A DNA stretch of 64,000 nucleotides from Galeopsis tetrahit (taxonomy: Eukaryota; Streptophyta; Magnoliopsida; Lamiales; Lamiaceae). Made by a program: the position numbers and the translations under genes. The stretch's first letter is position 1; each line of letters begins with the position of its first letter. The stretch covers positions 23,858,565 to 23,922,564 of the forward strand of contig OY776125.1 of assembly GCA_963675135.1 (NCBI GenBank). Reading direction: 5' to 3'. Under the pieces are notes generated by a model. It searched no databases and was not told the origin of the DNA. It worked only from the letters and a program-made list of their open reading frames with translations. Shown here piece by piece: positions 11,772 to 23,734 of the stretch.

Positions 11772-12005
11772 CTCCCTCCGTCCGCCTATAAGTTTTCCAT
11801 TTTACCATTTTAGTCTGTCCGCCTATAAGCTTCCCATACCCTTTTTGGTAAATACTTTTTCTTACACTTCACTTTATATTTTACTTTTTCTCTCTATCTC
11901 TCACCTTCTTCCAATCACATCACTTGTACTATATATATTATTTAATCACTTTTCTTAATCTCTGTGCCAAAAAGTAGCGGGAAGCTTATAGGCGGACGGA
12001 GAGAG
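11772..12005 (-). mobile_element. Stowaway-like MITE, copy B (inverted relative to copy A)
   Basis: Ends CTCCCTCCGTCCGCCTATAAG and inverse, TA duplication at 11770-11771 and 12006-12007, 234 bp. The body is the reverse complement of copy A, so A and B form a long inverted repeat with a 363-bp spacer. Confidence 0.85.
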
Positions 12006-12007
12006 TA

Positions 12008-13213
12008 ATAAATTCATGATTTCTCAAAACTGGAGTATTATTTTGTACGTATGATCACGCGCGAATACTATGTAGTGGGGGATCTTAAAGAGTTTGATGT
12101 CCACGTGTTTCCTCCTCATTGGTTAGTAAGAGGGCTCGTACTTTCTCTGTCCGCATCTGATTTTGTTGCCATTTTTTTTTTTTCCAGTCAATAAACATGC
12201 AACAAATGAGTTTAGGCAGACACATCATAATTTGGACATGTATGTTTTTGTCGTAATAAATATATTAATGTTAGTAAATTATTTTCAGGACTATTTAATC
12301 TCTATTTGAAATGGAAAGTTTTAAATCTCACTTATTGGAATTTAGAAGTAAGAGAGTTTTTCTATGTTCAGGGGTGTTCGAATTATAATACTCCATAAGA
12401 GTTTTGTTTATTTTGAATAAAAACAATACAATAATGATTTATAAGTGTAAATAAAAAATAATTCTAGTTAAAATGAAGAATTGACAGCCATATGCTGAAT
12501 GTATAAAGTCTCAATTCTAAGACAAACCTTAAGAATAAATAAAAAAATTCTGCCACGTACCATACTCAATTAAATATTAAGTATTAGTAATAAAACAATT
12601 TTAAAATGTTACCAAAATAATTAGAGATATTTTATGTTGGTTCATATAAATCGTCAACTTATATACGACATATGCGTAGGTGATTTAATTCTCAACTACT
12701 CAATGAAGTTGTTTAGCTTTGAAAATAGCTTATAATTAATTATAATCTCTATAATTTATATTCATAAGTCGGGAGAAACACTCCAGCCATGCTGAGTTAA
12801 TATATTTAGGAAATAATCAAATAAAGAATTCCTTATTTCATGTTTTATTAATTAGTTTATACTCAGTATAATTTAATACAATTGTCGTTATTACTAATAC
12901 TATATGTTGTGAAATTAGAGCCAAAACAATGAAAAACTCATTTGAAACCCTCTCACAAACTAGTTACCAAGATATGCAAGCAATAACATGAAAGATGGAT
13001 GAACACAAGAATTGAAATGAAATTATGGGGGAATGAAATGAGATATATAGTACGTACAATAATTTTTATGATTTATATAGATGGAAATGAAATGTGAGCA
13101 TTGTGTAAAATTAATTAAATTATTGTTGTTGTTATTTTTGGTTGTGTTGAAATTATTTGTTATTATTACTATTTATTAATTGTTGAAGTTATTATTATTA
13201 TTATTAAATTATA
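12008..13213. other. Gene-free intergenic DNA
   Basis: No coding or RNA signal recognised. AT-rich with scattered simple repeats. Confidence 0.4.
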
Positions 13214-13445
13214 CTTCATTCCTATCTTCAAAACTTGTCCATTTACCTTTTGTACATTGATTAAATATAATATTATATATAAAGAGACAATTAATTAAGA
13301 TAAAGGCAGAGATATGTAGGGAAAAAAAAGACTTAGAGAGAGGTAGGAGAGGAAAAACGTAGTGAGATAAAAACATGAAATTGGTAACTTTTGGTACTGA
13401 CACTCTAAATGAAAAAATAAGTAATTTTCGAAAGGACGGAGCGAG
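13214..13445. mobile_element. Degenerate Stowaway-like MITE
   Basis: Left end CTTCATTCCTATCTTC pairs imperfectly with the inverse of GAAAGGACGGAGCGAG. TA flanks on both sides; 232 bp. Confidence 0.6.
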
Positions 13446-14698
13446 TATACTATATTTAATGTAGGAAATTACTGTTATTGATTGTTACTATTATCATGAT
13501 TAATAATTATTTCATCATTATTATTGTGTATGCATGTTATTCATATTTTTATTATTGAATTTACTTTTTTTATTTTATATATGATTAATATATGTTATTA
13601 TCACTGATTTGTAAATTTTACTCCGTATTATTATTATTAAATGTGAACAATAAAAAAAAATGTATACTAAGCATGGACGAGGATGTAATAATTATTGAAA
13701 ATATTATTATCATTGAAAGCGTTTCACATGAATAAATAAGTGATGACATTTTTGTAAAATACAAAAAAATAACATTTTTCATGAAATGTAATACACAAAA
13801 TCACGTTGGAAGAAATTACAATTTCTTAATTTTTTTGGAATGATTATTCCTATTAAAAAGTATACCAATTTAGTATTTGGAATGGATTTAGAAATAATCA
13901 TTTCATTTAATGTTAAGTAGCTTAATCTCAAATTAGATCTTTTAATAACTACAGTCACTTTCCAAATGAGTTTTTAGAGCTACATCATCACATTAATTAT
14001 ACATATACCAAATTCCAGCAAAATGAAACAAATTAAAATATGAAAAGAAAATTGATGATAAAATTATTTTAATATGTCATAATAAAAACAAAATTGGGTT
14101 ATTATGACGTTGATTTTGTCATATAAAATTCATATTATAACACGTGCCATATTACTTTCTTTTTAAAAATAGTGTATGATTTTGCCCACAAAGGGAAATA
14201 CCTCATCATATATGATGACAAAAATCTTTATTTGTATTTGTATCTTGTACAAGAAAGATGCCCTCTCATACGTGACCAAAAACAATTGCCATGAGTATTT
14301 TTATTCCCTGGGCAGGGGCAAATATGGAAAATCAACACATTATTTTTAATTCAATTGATAACTAATAAAAACACTATATTTATTATAAGGGTCCATGTTA
14401 TCAATATCTGATAATATTTTCATATAATAATATACTACAAATTACCATGTGACAAATATAAATCACATCACAAAATAATATAAACAAGACTTGTAACATT
14501 GGTGACTTGATCTAATTATCGTCTTACTATGTTATTTTCACATGTCGTATTTGTTCATTGTATGCAAATATAGAGACATAAATTTAATGGTCGTAAAGAC
14601 ATCTAGCAGAGAATTGAATTTGACCCTTCATTTGTGTGAAAAAATAATATTAATCTTTGTTTATTACAATTAATTAAGTTATGGTACGTAAAGTCTAG
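13446..14698. other. Gene-free intergenic DNA
   Basis: AT-rich; TTA/ATT trinucleotide runs near 13480-13640. No gene seen. Confidence 0.4.
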
Positions 14699-14700
14699 TA

Positions 14701-14917
14701 TGCACTCGAGTGCATGTTGTGCACCCTAGTCCATGTGCACTTTTCAGTTTTACTGACTTACATTTTTTGTAAATGGTGTTGCACTTTTCAATTATTATTA
14801 AAAATATTATTATACAGTTTAATAATTGAAAAGTGCAACATCATTTACCAAAAAGTGTAAGTCAGTAAACTGAAAAGTGCAACATGGACTAGGGTGCACA
14901 ACATGCACTCGAGTCCA
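14701..14917. mobile_element. Near-perfect palindromic MITE
   Basis: The left arm (from TGCACTCGAGTGCATGTTGT) and the right arm are almost exact reverse complements over about 100 bp each, with a short AT loop near 14800-14815. TA flanks at 14699-14700 and 14918-14919. The whole 217 bp could fold into one hairpin, a shape typical of MITEs and of some small-RNA precursors. Confidence 0.8.
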
Positions 14918-15039
14918 TATCAGACCAACCCGCAAGTTATGTGGTTGTATCAGAACATTAATTGTTGATTAATTAATCAATATTTGTAAATTTAATATAT
15001 CATTTAAAATTACATCTCAACAAAAAAAAAAATTAATTA

Positions 15040-15786
15040 AATAACTTAATAAAATTGCATGATAAAATTAATGCGCACACACGTGTGTATATATATATAT
15101 ATATATTGTGTATTGCATTTACATATCTAACCTTCCCTAAAAGAGTAAAATTAAAAAAATGGAATTTATTTTATATTTTACAATGGGCATGTTGGTTTCT
15201 AAATATGAATAAATAGATATGTAAATTCATGTGGACCATCGTTTCAGTTACAATACACGCGTAAATATATATACACTGTGTATATATTTACATATCTAAC
15301 CCTCTATGTATAGAAGAGTCAAATGAAGTTGGTGAAAATGAAATTTATTTTATATTTTACAGTGGTCATGTATGTTGCATTATAAATATGAGTAAATAGA
15401 TCGATATGTAAATTCTTGATATTCTTCTATAGATAGTAGTAATATCTCTCCATGGTGATGCTATATTTAGAAATAATTTGTCAATTTGAAAGAGATTGCG
15501 CACGATCCATGATTTATTCGAAGCTATACTTTAACAAAGAGATCGAATTAATGCTCACAGATTAATTCTATTTATATCACAAAATAAATAAATCCTTCAG
15601 TAGTTTATTGTCCACCCATGCAAATATATATATACTATACATCTAATTAAAATACACATATGTGTCAAAAGAATATGATATAACATGTGTATATAATTAA
15701 AATTAATCTGTGACATAAAAAGAACCTCAAAATTACAAAATGGATCGATATTAATATGCATTTTATTTATTTAATTATTATTTATA

Positions 15787-15845
<59 letters not shown>

Positions 15846-16030
15846 GTTTCCATGTAAACCGTCTCTTCCATTATAGTACACACGTAAATGTATTATGTAT
15901 ATATATTGTATACTACATTTACACATCTAAACCTCCCTAAAAGAATCGAATGAAAGAGACTATACTTGATAGTATATGATTTATTAGGAGATGCTATATT
16001 AGTAATAGATAGAAGAAGATCCAACATTAT
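15040..16030 (+). repeat. Dispersed repeat family, upstream cluster
   Basis: Several partly overlapping units share TTACAATACACRCGTAAATA, TGCATTTACATATCTAACC and GAAATTTATTTTATATTTTA blocks (for example near 15110-15190 and 15245-15365, and again near 15850-15940). The same family recurs at 22.99-23.73 kb and 25.1-26.0 kb, always on the plus strand. No coding potential; origin unknown. Confidence 0.65.
15788..15842. repeat. (AT)n microsatellite
   Basis: About 27 uninterrupted AT dinucleotides. Confidence 0.95.
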
Positions 16031-16394
16031 ATCTTTACAAATCTCAATTTTACAACTCTAAAAAATAGTACTTAATTGTATGCTAAAAGTATGCTTACTT
16101 TTTTTTTTAACACGTATTTTATTTATAAAGTAGATACATAAAATAACGAGTAAAATGTATTGTTAATAAAATAAAAAAAATATTTAAATATTAGCTAGTT
16201 AAATAAAATGAACATATTTATATAAAAAAAAATAGAATAGAACACATTTTTAGTGAACAAATGGAGTAACACATCTCCATCCCAACTTTGTAAGTTGAAA
16301 CTTGAAACTAAAAATAGATCAAAACAAGTTGAGTGAATTTGGATCGTGGATTTCAAATACATAGATCAAATCCCTCCATTCAAATGGAGCCTTA

Positions 16395-16635
16395 GGTTGT
16401 GTTTGGATGGGGGGATTTGATTTGAGGAGACATTTCAAATGAAATGAGTTAAAAATACATAGATTTCAAATGACATGATTTTAGCGAGGATTTGAAATTT
16501 TTCTCAATTTTAACTAAAAAAATGTGTTGACACAAATCTAAGTATTTAAAATCCATTCTAATCAAAACATGTAGAATGGATTTGGGATGTGGATTTGAAA
16601 TCCATAAGCCCAAATCCACCCAACCGAACGCAACC
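16395..16635. mobile_element. Tourist-like MITE with TTA target duplication
   Basis: Left end GGTTGTGTTTGGATGGGG and right end CCCAACCGAACGCAACC are inverted repeats. TTA occurs on both sides (16392-16394 and 16636-16638), as for PIF/Harbinger-related elements. 241 bp. Confidence 0.8.
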
Positions 16636-17046
16636 TTACATGAAATGGTTTTAAAATGAAGCTATCACAAGTTAGTTCCCTCTTAGTATTTAAAATATAA
16701 AACAATTTTGGATCAATGTACAAAAATTAAGAAAATAATTGATTTCTCATTTATTCTTAATTAATATTTGTACTTTTACTTAAAAGAAGAACACATTTAT
16801 CTATGTATTTATTAATATTAAGTATTAACGAGTAAATTTGAAAAAAAATAAAAAACAAAATTAATTTGAATTGAAAAATACAAAACATCATATAATTAAT
16901 AATAAAAAACGAAAGTTCAAAACGACATATAATATAAATAGGAGGGAGTAAAATTTAAATTCATCTATTTTAAAGTGTTAATGTATTATACTTATACACA
17001 AATTATACCGTTTCACCGTTTGTGCAAAACCTCCTCTAAAATACTA
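16636..17046. other. Gene-free intergenic DNA
   Basis: AT-rich, nothing recognised. Confidence 0.4.
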
Positions 17047-17328
17047 CTCCCTCCCTTCCATCCATTCTAGGACTGTTTGCACCACTTTATGGACACACAT
17101 ATTAAGAAAAAAATGTAATGAGTGGAGTGTTGCGGAATAATTTTGTAAACTTTTATGAATAAAGTAAAATAAATGATTAGATTGAGGGTAAAAAAGATTA
17201 CATTTTGTGTAAATATATGAATATTGTGAGAGTGAAGTTTATGAAAAAATTTCATTTTTATGATGTGCAAACAACTGTGGAACAGACGAATAAAGGAAAG
17301 AGTGCAAACAATTGTGGGACAGAGAGAA
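17047..17328. mobile_element. Stowaway-like MITE
   Basis: Left end CTCCCTCCCTTCCATCC and right end GGGACAGAGAGAA, with GTTTGCAC blocks at both ends and TA flanks. The right end also carries a partial repeat of itself (GTGCAAACAA twice). Confidence 0.65.
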
Positions 17329-17802
17329 TAATATGCAGAGTATTAGAAAGTGTTTGCAAACAAAACTAACAACTTTCAAATAAGCTTTAAAAATAAATGA
17401 TTTTGAAAGCAATTTGTTGTGTTGTCAAACACTACATTAATTAATTACAAACTATATTGAACTATTTTTAAAATGGAGGGGCAAAATAGTCTTTCGGGCC
17501 ACCGACGCCAGGCGTGGGGAATTAAGAGTTAGGCGCGCCTATTTGGCGCGTAATAAAACTGACAGAAACAAAAAATAATAATGGCCCAAAAGAAAAAAGA
17601 GGGAAATAAATAAAAAGGTGAATAAATCTGAAATCCAGATAAGAAATAAAAGGGAAAAAACAAACAACTCCTAGGAAAAAAGCGAAAAGACGAAATAAAA
17701 AACTGAATAATAATAATAAAAAAAGAAAGATTTTAAAAAGTGCATAAAATATCAAGAGGGGGAGGAGAGAGAAAGAGGCACACATTGAGTGTGGAGTGTG
17801 GA

Positions 17803-17814
17803 CTATATAAAAGG
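17803..17814 (+). promoter_or_regulatory. TATA box of CCCH gene copy 1
   Basis: CTATATAAAAGG, about 300 bases before the start codon and followed by a CT-rich leader (a plant Y-patch). The identical element lies at 28000-28011 in copy 2. Confidence 0.8.
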
Positions 17815-18105
17815 GTGACTCTGTTGAAAAAGGAAAATTAAAACCATTAATAAAAGCACTTTCTCTCTCTTCCTTCTCTCTCTAAAACCACCAAACCCCC
17901 CCTCTCGATCAAACCACCTCCATTTTCACACAATCAAAACACAGGCAACTGTGTTTTTGGGGTATATAGGTATATAGATACAGTTAATACATATATATTT
18001 ATATACTCCCACTTGTGAATTGTATTGGTGAATATCGTAATATACAAAATTACTTGTATAGTATATATATCTGTATATATTGAGGAAGAGATAGACTGCG
18101 TGTAA

Positions 18106-21100
18106 ATGGAAAAAAGGTACAGTACGACGGAGGCGATGCCGGCGGATCTGGTGGCGGAATGGTCGGCACCGGGAGTCGAAACCGGGCTGGAAGGCGAGTT
18201 ACATTTGAATTTCATTTAAATTTCACTTGAATTTCGTTCAATTTTGCTGACTTTAGCTCTGTAGTTGGGTAATGCTGATTGCTTTCAGGGTTGATTTTGT
18301 TAATGCAGAGCCTATGTGGCAGCTAGGCCTCGGAGCTGGGCCCGATTCTTACCCCGAAAGGCCCGATGAGCCCGACTGTATTTATTACTTGAGGACTGGA
18401 ATCTGTGGCTATGGCAATCGATGCCGGTTCAATCATCCCCGTGACCGTAACACTGTAAAACCCCCAATTTTTTTTAGCTTTAGAGTTCAATTTCACTTTT
18501 TGATGCATGATTGATGTGATCACTAATCCCTAATCAAACAGCACCTATGTGAAAAGGAGAATTTTGTGGGATTTTTTTATATAGATTTGATGCTGGTTTT
18601 GATACGAATCTACTCTTTATTGTTTTTTTCTTCTTTCCTGGGAATGGGTTGGTTTAATCGATTTATAGAATGTAAATTTTAATTTGCGGTGGCCTCATCA
18701 TAAGGGCAAGCATGCATTGAGCTGAATTGGTGGTTTATTTATGTACGATAAGGTAACATTTTTACTGGATCTTCACATCAAATTGGTGCATGCACATTAA
18801 ATAGGATTTGGGGTGGGGTGGGGGGTGGTATATGGATTTGATGGTTGAAAATGGAATCTTTCCTTAAATCATGGTTTATGGTTTTGATGATACAGTGGAC
18901 AAATGTTTATAATTTGGATGATAACATCACTTTCGTAAACATGCATTGTGTAATGAGCTGATTTTACATGATTACAGGCAATGGGAGCCATGAGGGCTAG
19001 TGGAGGAGAGTATCCAGAACGCATTGGCCAACCTGTCTGTCAGGTATACTGTATACAACTGCATGTCATTTTTCATTTCTCCCTTTGGTGGGGATGGGGG
19101 GTCTAGGAAAAACTTATATTGCAAAATACTTCAATATAAACATGTACAGTATGAGGATTACTTAAAAATGTATGAAACATAAATCTTTAAATGCTGCATA
19201 TGACTCTTTGAATTTACTGTGCTAGTTGTTGCTTCATGTGGAAAGTGGAAACATGCAACTCTTACATCGTACTGCCTAATAATTAACTGTTTAAAACTTG
19301 GTTTCTTGAAGGGAAAGTTATGTGGTTTTTCCATAGCTGTCCTCTTACTCTGTGTGTTTTTTATGGTTTATAAAGCTTGATAGTTGTTTTAATTTATTCC
19401 AGACTCAGAGAGTCAGAGTGGAGTATGAAAATCTGTTTTTAACTCTCAGTAATTGGTGAAAATCAATATTCTGTATCATGAAAATAACTAATTTGTCTGC
19501 TTACTGGTTAAGGATGTCAACCTCTGGTCTACAGGGGAAGACCTTTTGAATTGCAAAAGTCAGCATGCTCCTAAAGAAATCACCTCTATCCATATTCATT
19601 TTGGAGTGGTGCTTCATTTGCTTGTTGCGTGAGTTTTTTCGCTTCATTTTCTTCTTGTGTGAATTCTTTTTTTAGTGTTTGATGTCAGAATTTATTATAT
19701 GCAGTTGCAAGATTGCTCTAAATTTTATTCTTTACTCTTTCTTAAATAAGCAACTTCTATGTTGTTAAACATGGAGTCCTCTTTTTTCTGTTTGTTATTT
19801 AATATTTTTTGTGGATGTTCTTCCTAATGATTAGTAACTGACTATGTTTTTATGAAGTCATCCTCTTCACCATGAAAGTTAGATCAGCCTATTTAAATTC
19901 CTGTAAAGTACTCTCTTTCTAATTAGTTAACTAATGAAACATGGAAATATGCTTTTTCTGTCATTTTATGCTTTTCCTTTAAAGTACTCTTTCAATATCA
20001 GTGTTCTTGATTTATTTGCAAAATAAGTGCTATATTTTAAGAGTAAATAAAAAAAGAGGGGGAGCCACAACCCGACTCAGTGCAAACAACAAAATAAGGC
20101 TATCCTTGTTGATTGTATCCCGTGTTGACAATTGTTTTTGGTTTACCAAATAAATTTATCTGGGATTAGCACTTAGCATTTCAACTGTCATGGCACTCTA
20201 CAATGTTATTTAGTAATAAGCATTGCATCTTCATGACATGCTATACTATATTGAATCTAATACCCTACACTTCATGACATCCTCTGTTATTGCCAATTTT
20301 CTCTGGAAACACTATTTTGTTTGTAAAAGTTATGGTTTTAAACTGAATTTGTAGTACTACATGCGTACGGGAATGTGCAAATTTGGGGCTTCCTGCAAGT
20401 ATCACCACCCCAAGCATGGAGTTGGACCTTCCGCCCCAGTCTCAATCAATGTTTATGGATATCCATTGCGACCGGTTTGTGTTTATATTTTTCGTTTGAT
20501 AATTTAAGTTTCCATTTAGATAATATTCTCGGACTACTCAGCTCTCTCGTAAATTCCTATGTTGCAGGGAGAAAAGGAATGCTCATATTATATCAAAACA
20601 GGGCAATGCAAGTTTGGTGTAACTTGTAAATTCCATCATCCACAGCCAGCTGGGATACAATTTTCCCCCGCCCCTGCCCATACCCCTGCGGTTGGGCCTG
20701 GGCCTTTGGCTGGCCCACCAGCCATGCCTACACCTGCACTTTATCCAACTGTGCAGTCTCCTTCTGTTCAATCTTCACAACAATATGGGGTTATTCCCGG
20801 AAACTGGCCCGTTGCTAGGCCCACCATGCTCCCTGGTTCATACATGCCTGGAAGTTATGGTCCTATGCTACTTGCTCCAGGAGTTGTTCCCGTTCCTGGT
20901 TGGACTCCTTATCCGGTAGGTAAAGTTGAAACTGTCTTTTATTCAGAAGATCGTTGAGATATGCCCTGATTTGTGACTAAACTGTACGAGCACATGATAC
21001 AGGCACAAGTTAGTCCCGTTGCCTCCCCAAGTGCTCAGCACACTGTGGGCCTGGGCCCTGTTTATGGGATTACACAGTTACCTCCTTCATCGACTGGATA

Positions 21101-21931
21101 CACGGGACCATACCTCCCCAGTACTTCTGCAGGTCCCTCAAGTAGCAGCCAGAACGAACGTGCATTTCCTGAGAGACCTGGTCAACCCGAATGCCAATAT
21201 TATTTGAGGACGGGAGACTGCAAATTTGGTCCTACATGTAAATATCATCATCCACCTGAGTGGAAAATTCAAAATACAACTTTTGCACTCAGTCCTATGG
21301 GTCTCCCATTGCGCTCTGTAAGCACTTGTTCATCTAAAATTCTCAGTAGAATAGCAAAAATTTCCTTGATATAGAAGAGTTATTTGATCATTTTCATGCA
21401 ATGTGACACTGTCAGTTCTACGGGTAGGTCCTGCAGATATGCATGCCTTATTTTTTCATTTATTAACTCCATACAATGTAATGCATGTGTTTACTTGTGA
21501 TCGCTTTCTGTTATGTCCTTGTATGTCTTTCTCACAGTTTCTTCGATTGTTCTCAGGGTGCACCACTTTGCTCTCACTACGCTCATAATGGAGTATGCAG
21601 ATTCGGGCCTTCATGCAAATATGATCATCCATTGAGAATTTTGAGTTACAGCTCATCCTCATCTTCTCTGACTGATATGCATTTGGCTCCTTACGCTATC
21701 GGATCTACAAACGCAACTTTGGCCCCATCATCATCTTCAGCAGACTTAAGACCTGAACTTTTCTCATCAAACTTGTCATCCATGAACCACTCAAATGCTT
21801 TAGTTGATTCAACTTTCTCAAGTAGTGGGCCAGTCCCTCAATTTAGTGTTCAGCGTACTGGGCAGGGTTCTACCTCTTCGAGTGGTGGTAGCAGCTCTAG
21901 TCATGGCGGCGAGGCTCACATATCAAGTTAA
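18106..21931 (+). CDS. Five-finger CCCH zinc-finger protein (ZFN-like), copy 1
   Basis: Seven exons: 18106-18193, 18309-18454, 18978-19043, 20355-20474, 20568-20915, 21003-21317 and 21557-21931, giving 485 residues. Five C-x8-C-x5-C-x3-H fingers lie at about residues 53-72, 99-118, 145-164, 320-339 and 366-385, three N-terminal and two C-terminal. This arrangement fits the plant ZFN family, nuclear or cytoplasmic proteins reported to bind RNA or DNA. A proline-rich linker joins the clusters and the C-terminus is serine-rich. The ATG at 18106 is the first in the leader. Intron 1 uses a GC donor (AAG/GCGAGT): only that junction restores the family motif GLEEPMWQLGLG, whereas the nearest GT gives the wrong frame. 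All other introns are GT-AG and phase 0. Polyadenylation probably lies near 22270-22330. Biological role unknown; the family assignment is strong. Confidence 0.92.
18194..18308 (+). other. GC-AG intron 1 of CCCH copy 1
   Basis: 115 bp. The donor AAG/GCGAGT matches the usual GC-donor context, and the acceptor is AATGCAG/AG. The copy at 28391-28505 appears identical. Confidence 0.8.
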
Positions 21932-22334
21932 ATTCGAAAATCCCCCATTGACTATGATCAAGCAACTTCCATTGATCAAACTTTAATTTTGGTTCAAGTC
22001 CTCGATGACGAAATCTTCAGCCTTCACATCCAGCTATGGCAACTGTTTTTGTTTCAAATAAGTCATACATACTCCCTCAAAAAAAGCTCGGGGGACTCAT
22101 TTTGCTTTCTGTCTTGTCTTTGAATAACAAGAAACCAAATGGCTTCCTCCCAGGTAATTCTTATCCCTGCTCAAATTTTGGAGCTTGTTGTGTCTATTTA
22201 TGCTCGTCACCACCATTCTCCACCGGATTTAACTGTATTTTGCCTCTGTTTCATTCCAGTAATACAATGAACTTATTAATTATAGTATGGAATGAATAAC
22301 ATCAAGGTGTTGTTGCTCCACTCTTTTTTGTCTT

Positions 22335-22984
22335 GGGGCTTTGTTGTGGAAGGAAACATGGATAAACTTTTTCTAGTTATTCTGCTGTTAAAAATTAATG
22401 GATGCTTGTTTACAGTAATATCATAGAAACTCCATTTATTTACTACTATCATGTAGTAGTATCTTTTGCTAGTTCAGATACCTTCCCCAATCATGTGATG
22501 CGTGCTCTCTTCTTCTCTTTGATTGGATAATCATATTCTGTAGCCCTCAACTTGTTTACTCCTTTAATTTGATGCTTGATTCATTTCCTGATACAAAATT
22601 TTAACAGCTTGATGGATTGCTTCATCTTCCCACTCAACTCTCTAGCTTTCCTCCTAAGCACCCCCCCAAAACTCCTCTTTTATAGTTTCCGCCACCCCTT
22701 GGCCGTCGTGTCTCTCATCACCTCCCACTCTGATGTGCCTAGATTTGAATGTTTGTTGATGTTGAAATCAAGGTTTAGGGGAACAACAAAAGAATGTCGG
22801 AAAACTGCAGAAGAAAGGGGAATACATGTATGTCCCCATTAAAATTGATCTCAAACTAGTTTGCTTTTCAGCCATCTTTCTCTCTTCTCGGGGAAGACCA
22901 GCCAGGCCATTTCATATTCTAAATCTTATTTTTCCATTTTAGGCTCTCCTGTTAGTCACCATTTCCAGATTTCATAATTATAGT
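22335..22984. other. Region after CCCH copy 1, no gene recognised
   Basis: Homology with copy 2 ends near 22335. An 88-codon frame at 22576-22842 shows no domain-like features and I do not call it a gene. Confidence 0.4.
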
Positions 22985-23734
22985 ATAATATGAACCTCAA
23001 ACTTAAAAAATACATCGAGAGGCACCGCTGCGACAGTGCCATTCACGTGCACCACACGTCTCTTCATTTACAACACACGCGTAGATATATATACACATTA
23101 TGTGTTTTCCACGTGGACCGTCTCTTTCGTTACAATACTCTCACACATACACATTATGTATTGCATTTACATATCTAAACTTCTCTAAAGGAGTAAATTG
23201 AAGTTGGTGAAAATGAAATTTAATTTATACTTTACAATGGATATTTTGGTTTCTAAATATAATAATTCATGCTTATTATTCTTCTACAAATAGTAGCGGT
23301 ATCTCTTCACAACAATGTTCTATCTGGATATAATTTGCCTATTTGAGAGAGATTGTGCACGATATAAGATTTATTCGAGAAGGTTCGAAATACTATATAT
23401 TGTTAAAATAAAATAAAGAATTCATTAGTTTATTGTCTCAAACCTAAAAAAATATACCACACATTTGATTACAATGCACTTAATGTGTCAACTAATATGT
23501 TGTAGCATGTGTATATAATAAAAATTCATACGTGACAGAAAATGAACCTCAAACTTCAAAATTAGATCAAAATATGCATTTTATTTCCTTTGATAATTAA
23601 ATATAAAATAGTATAAAAATACACGTGCACACACATATATATTGAGAGGCCCGGTGCAACATTGCCCCCACGTGGACTGCACGTCTCTTCAGTTACCAGA
23701 CATACATAGATTATACATTATGTATCTTCAATGT
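22985..23734 (+). repeat. Dispersed repeat family, middle cluster (left part)
   Basis: Units with CGTGCACCACACGTCTCTTC, TACATATCTAAAC and GGTGAAAATGAAATTTAATT match the 15-kb cluster. The array is interrupted at 23735 by a solo LTR. Confidence 0.65.

Noticed and set aside
17934..18215. 93-codon minus-strand frame over the CCCH leader, identical in both copies
   Set aside because: It lies antisense to leader and exon 1. Its identity reflects the conserved DNA tract, not coding selection, and no promoter was seen for it.
22036..22299. 87-codon frame after CCCH copy 1
   Set aside because: It lies in the 3' untranslated region and is not conserved as a frame in copy 2.
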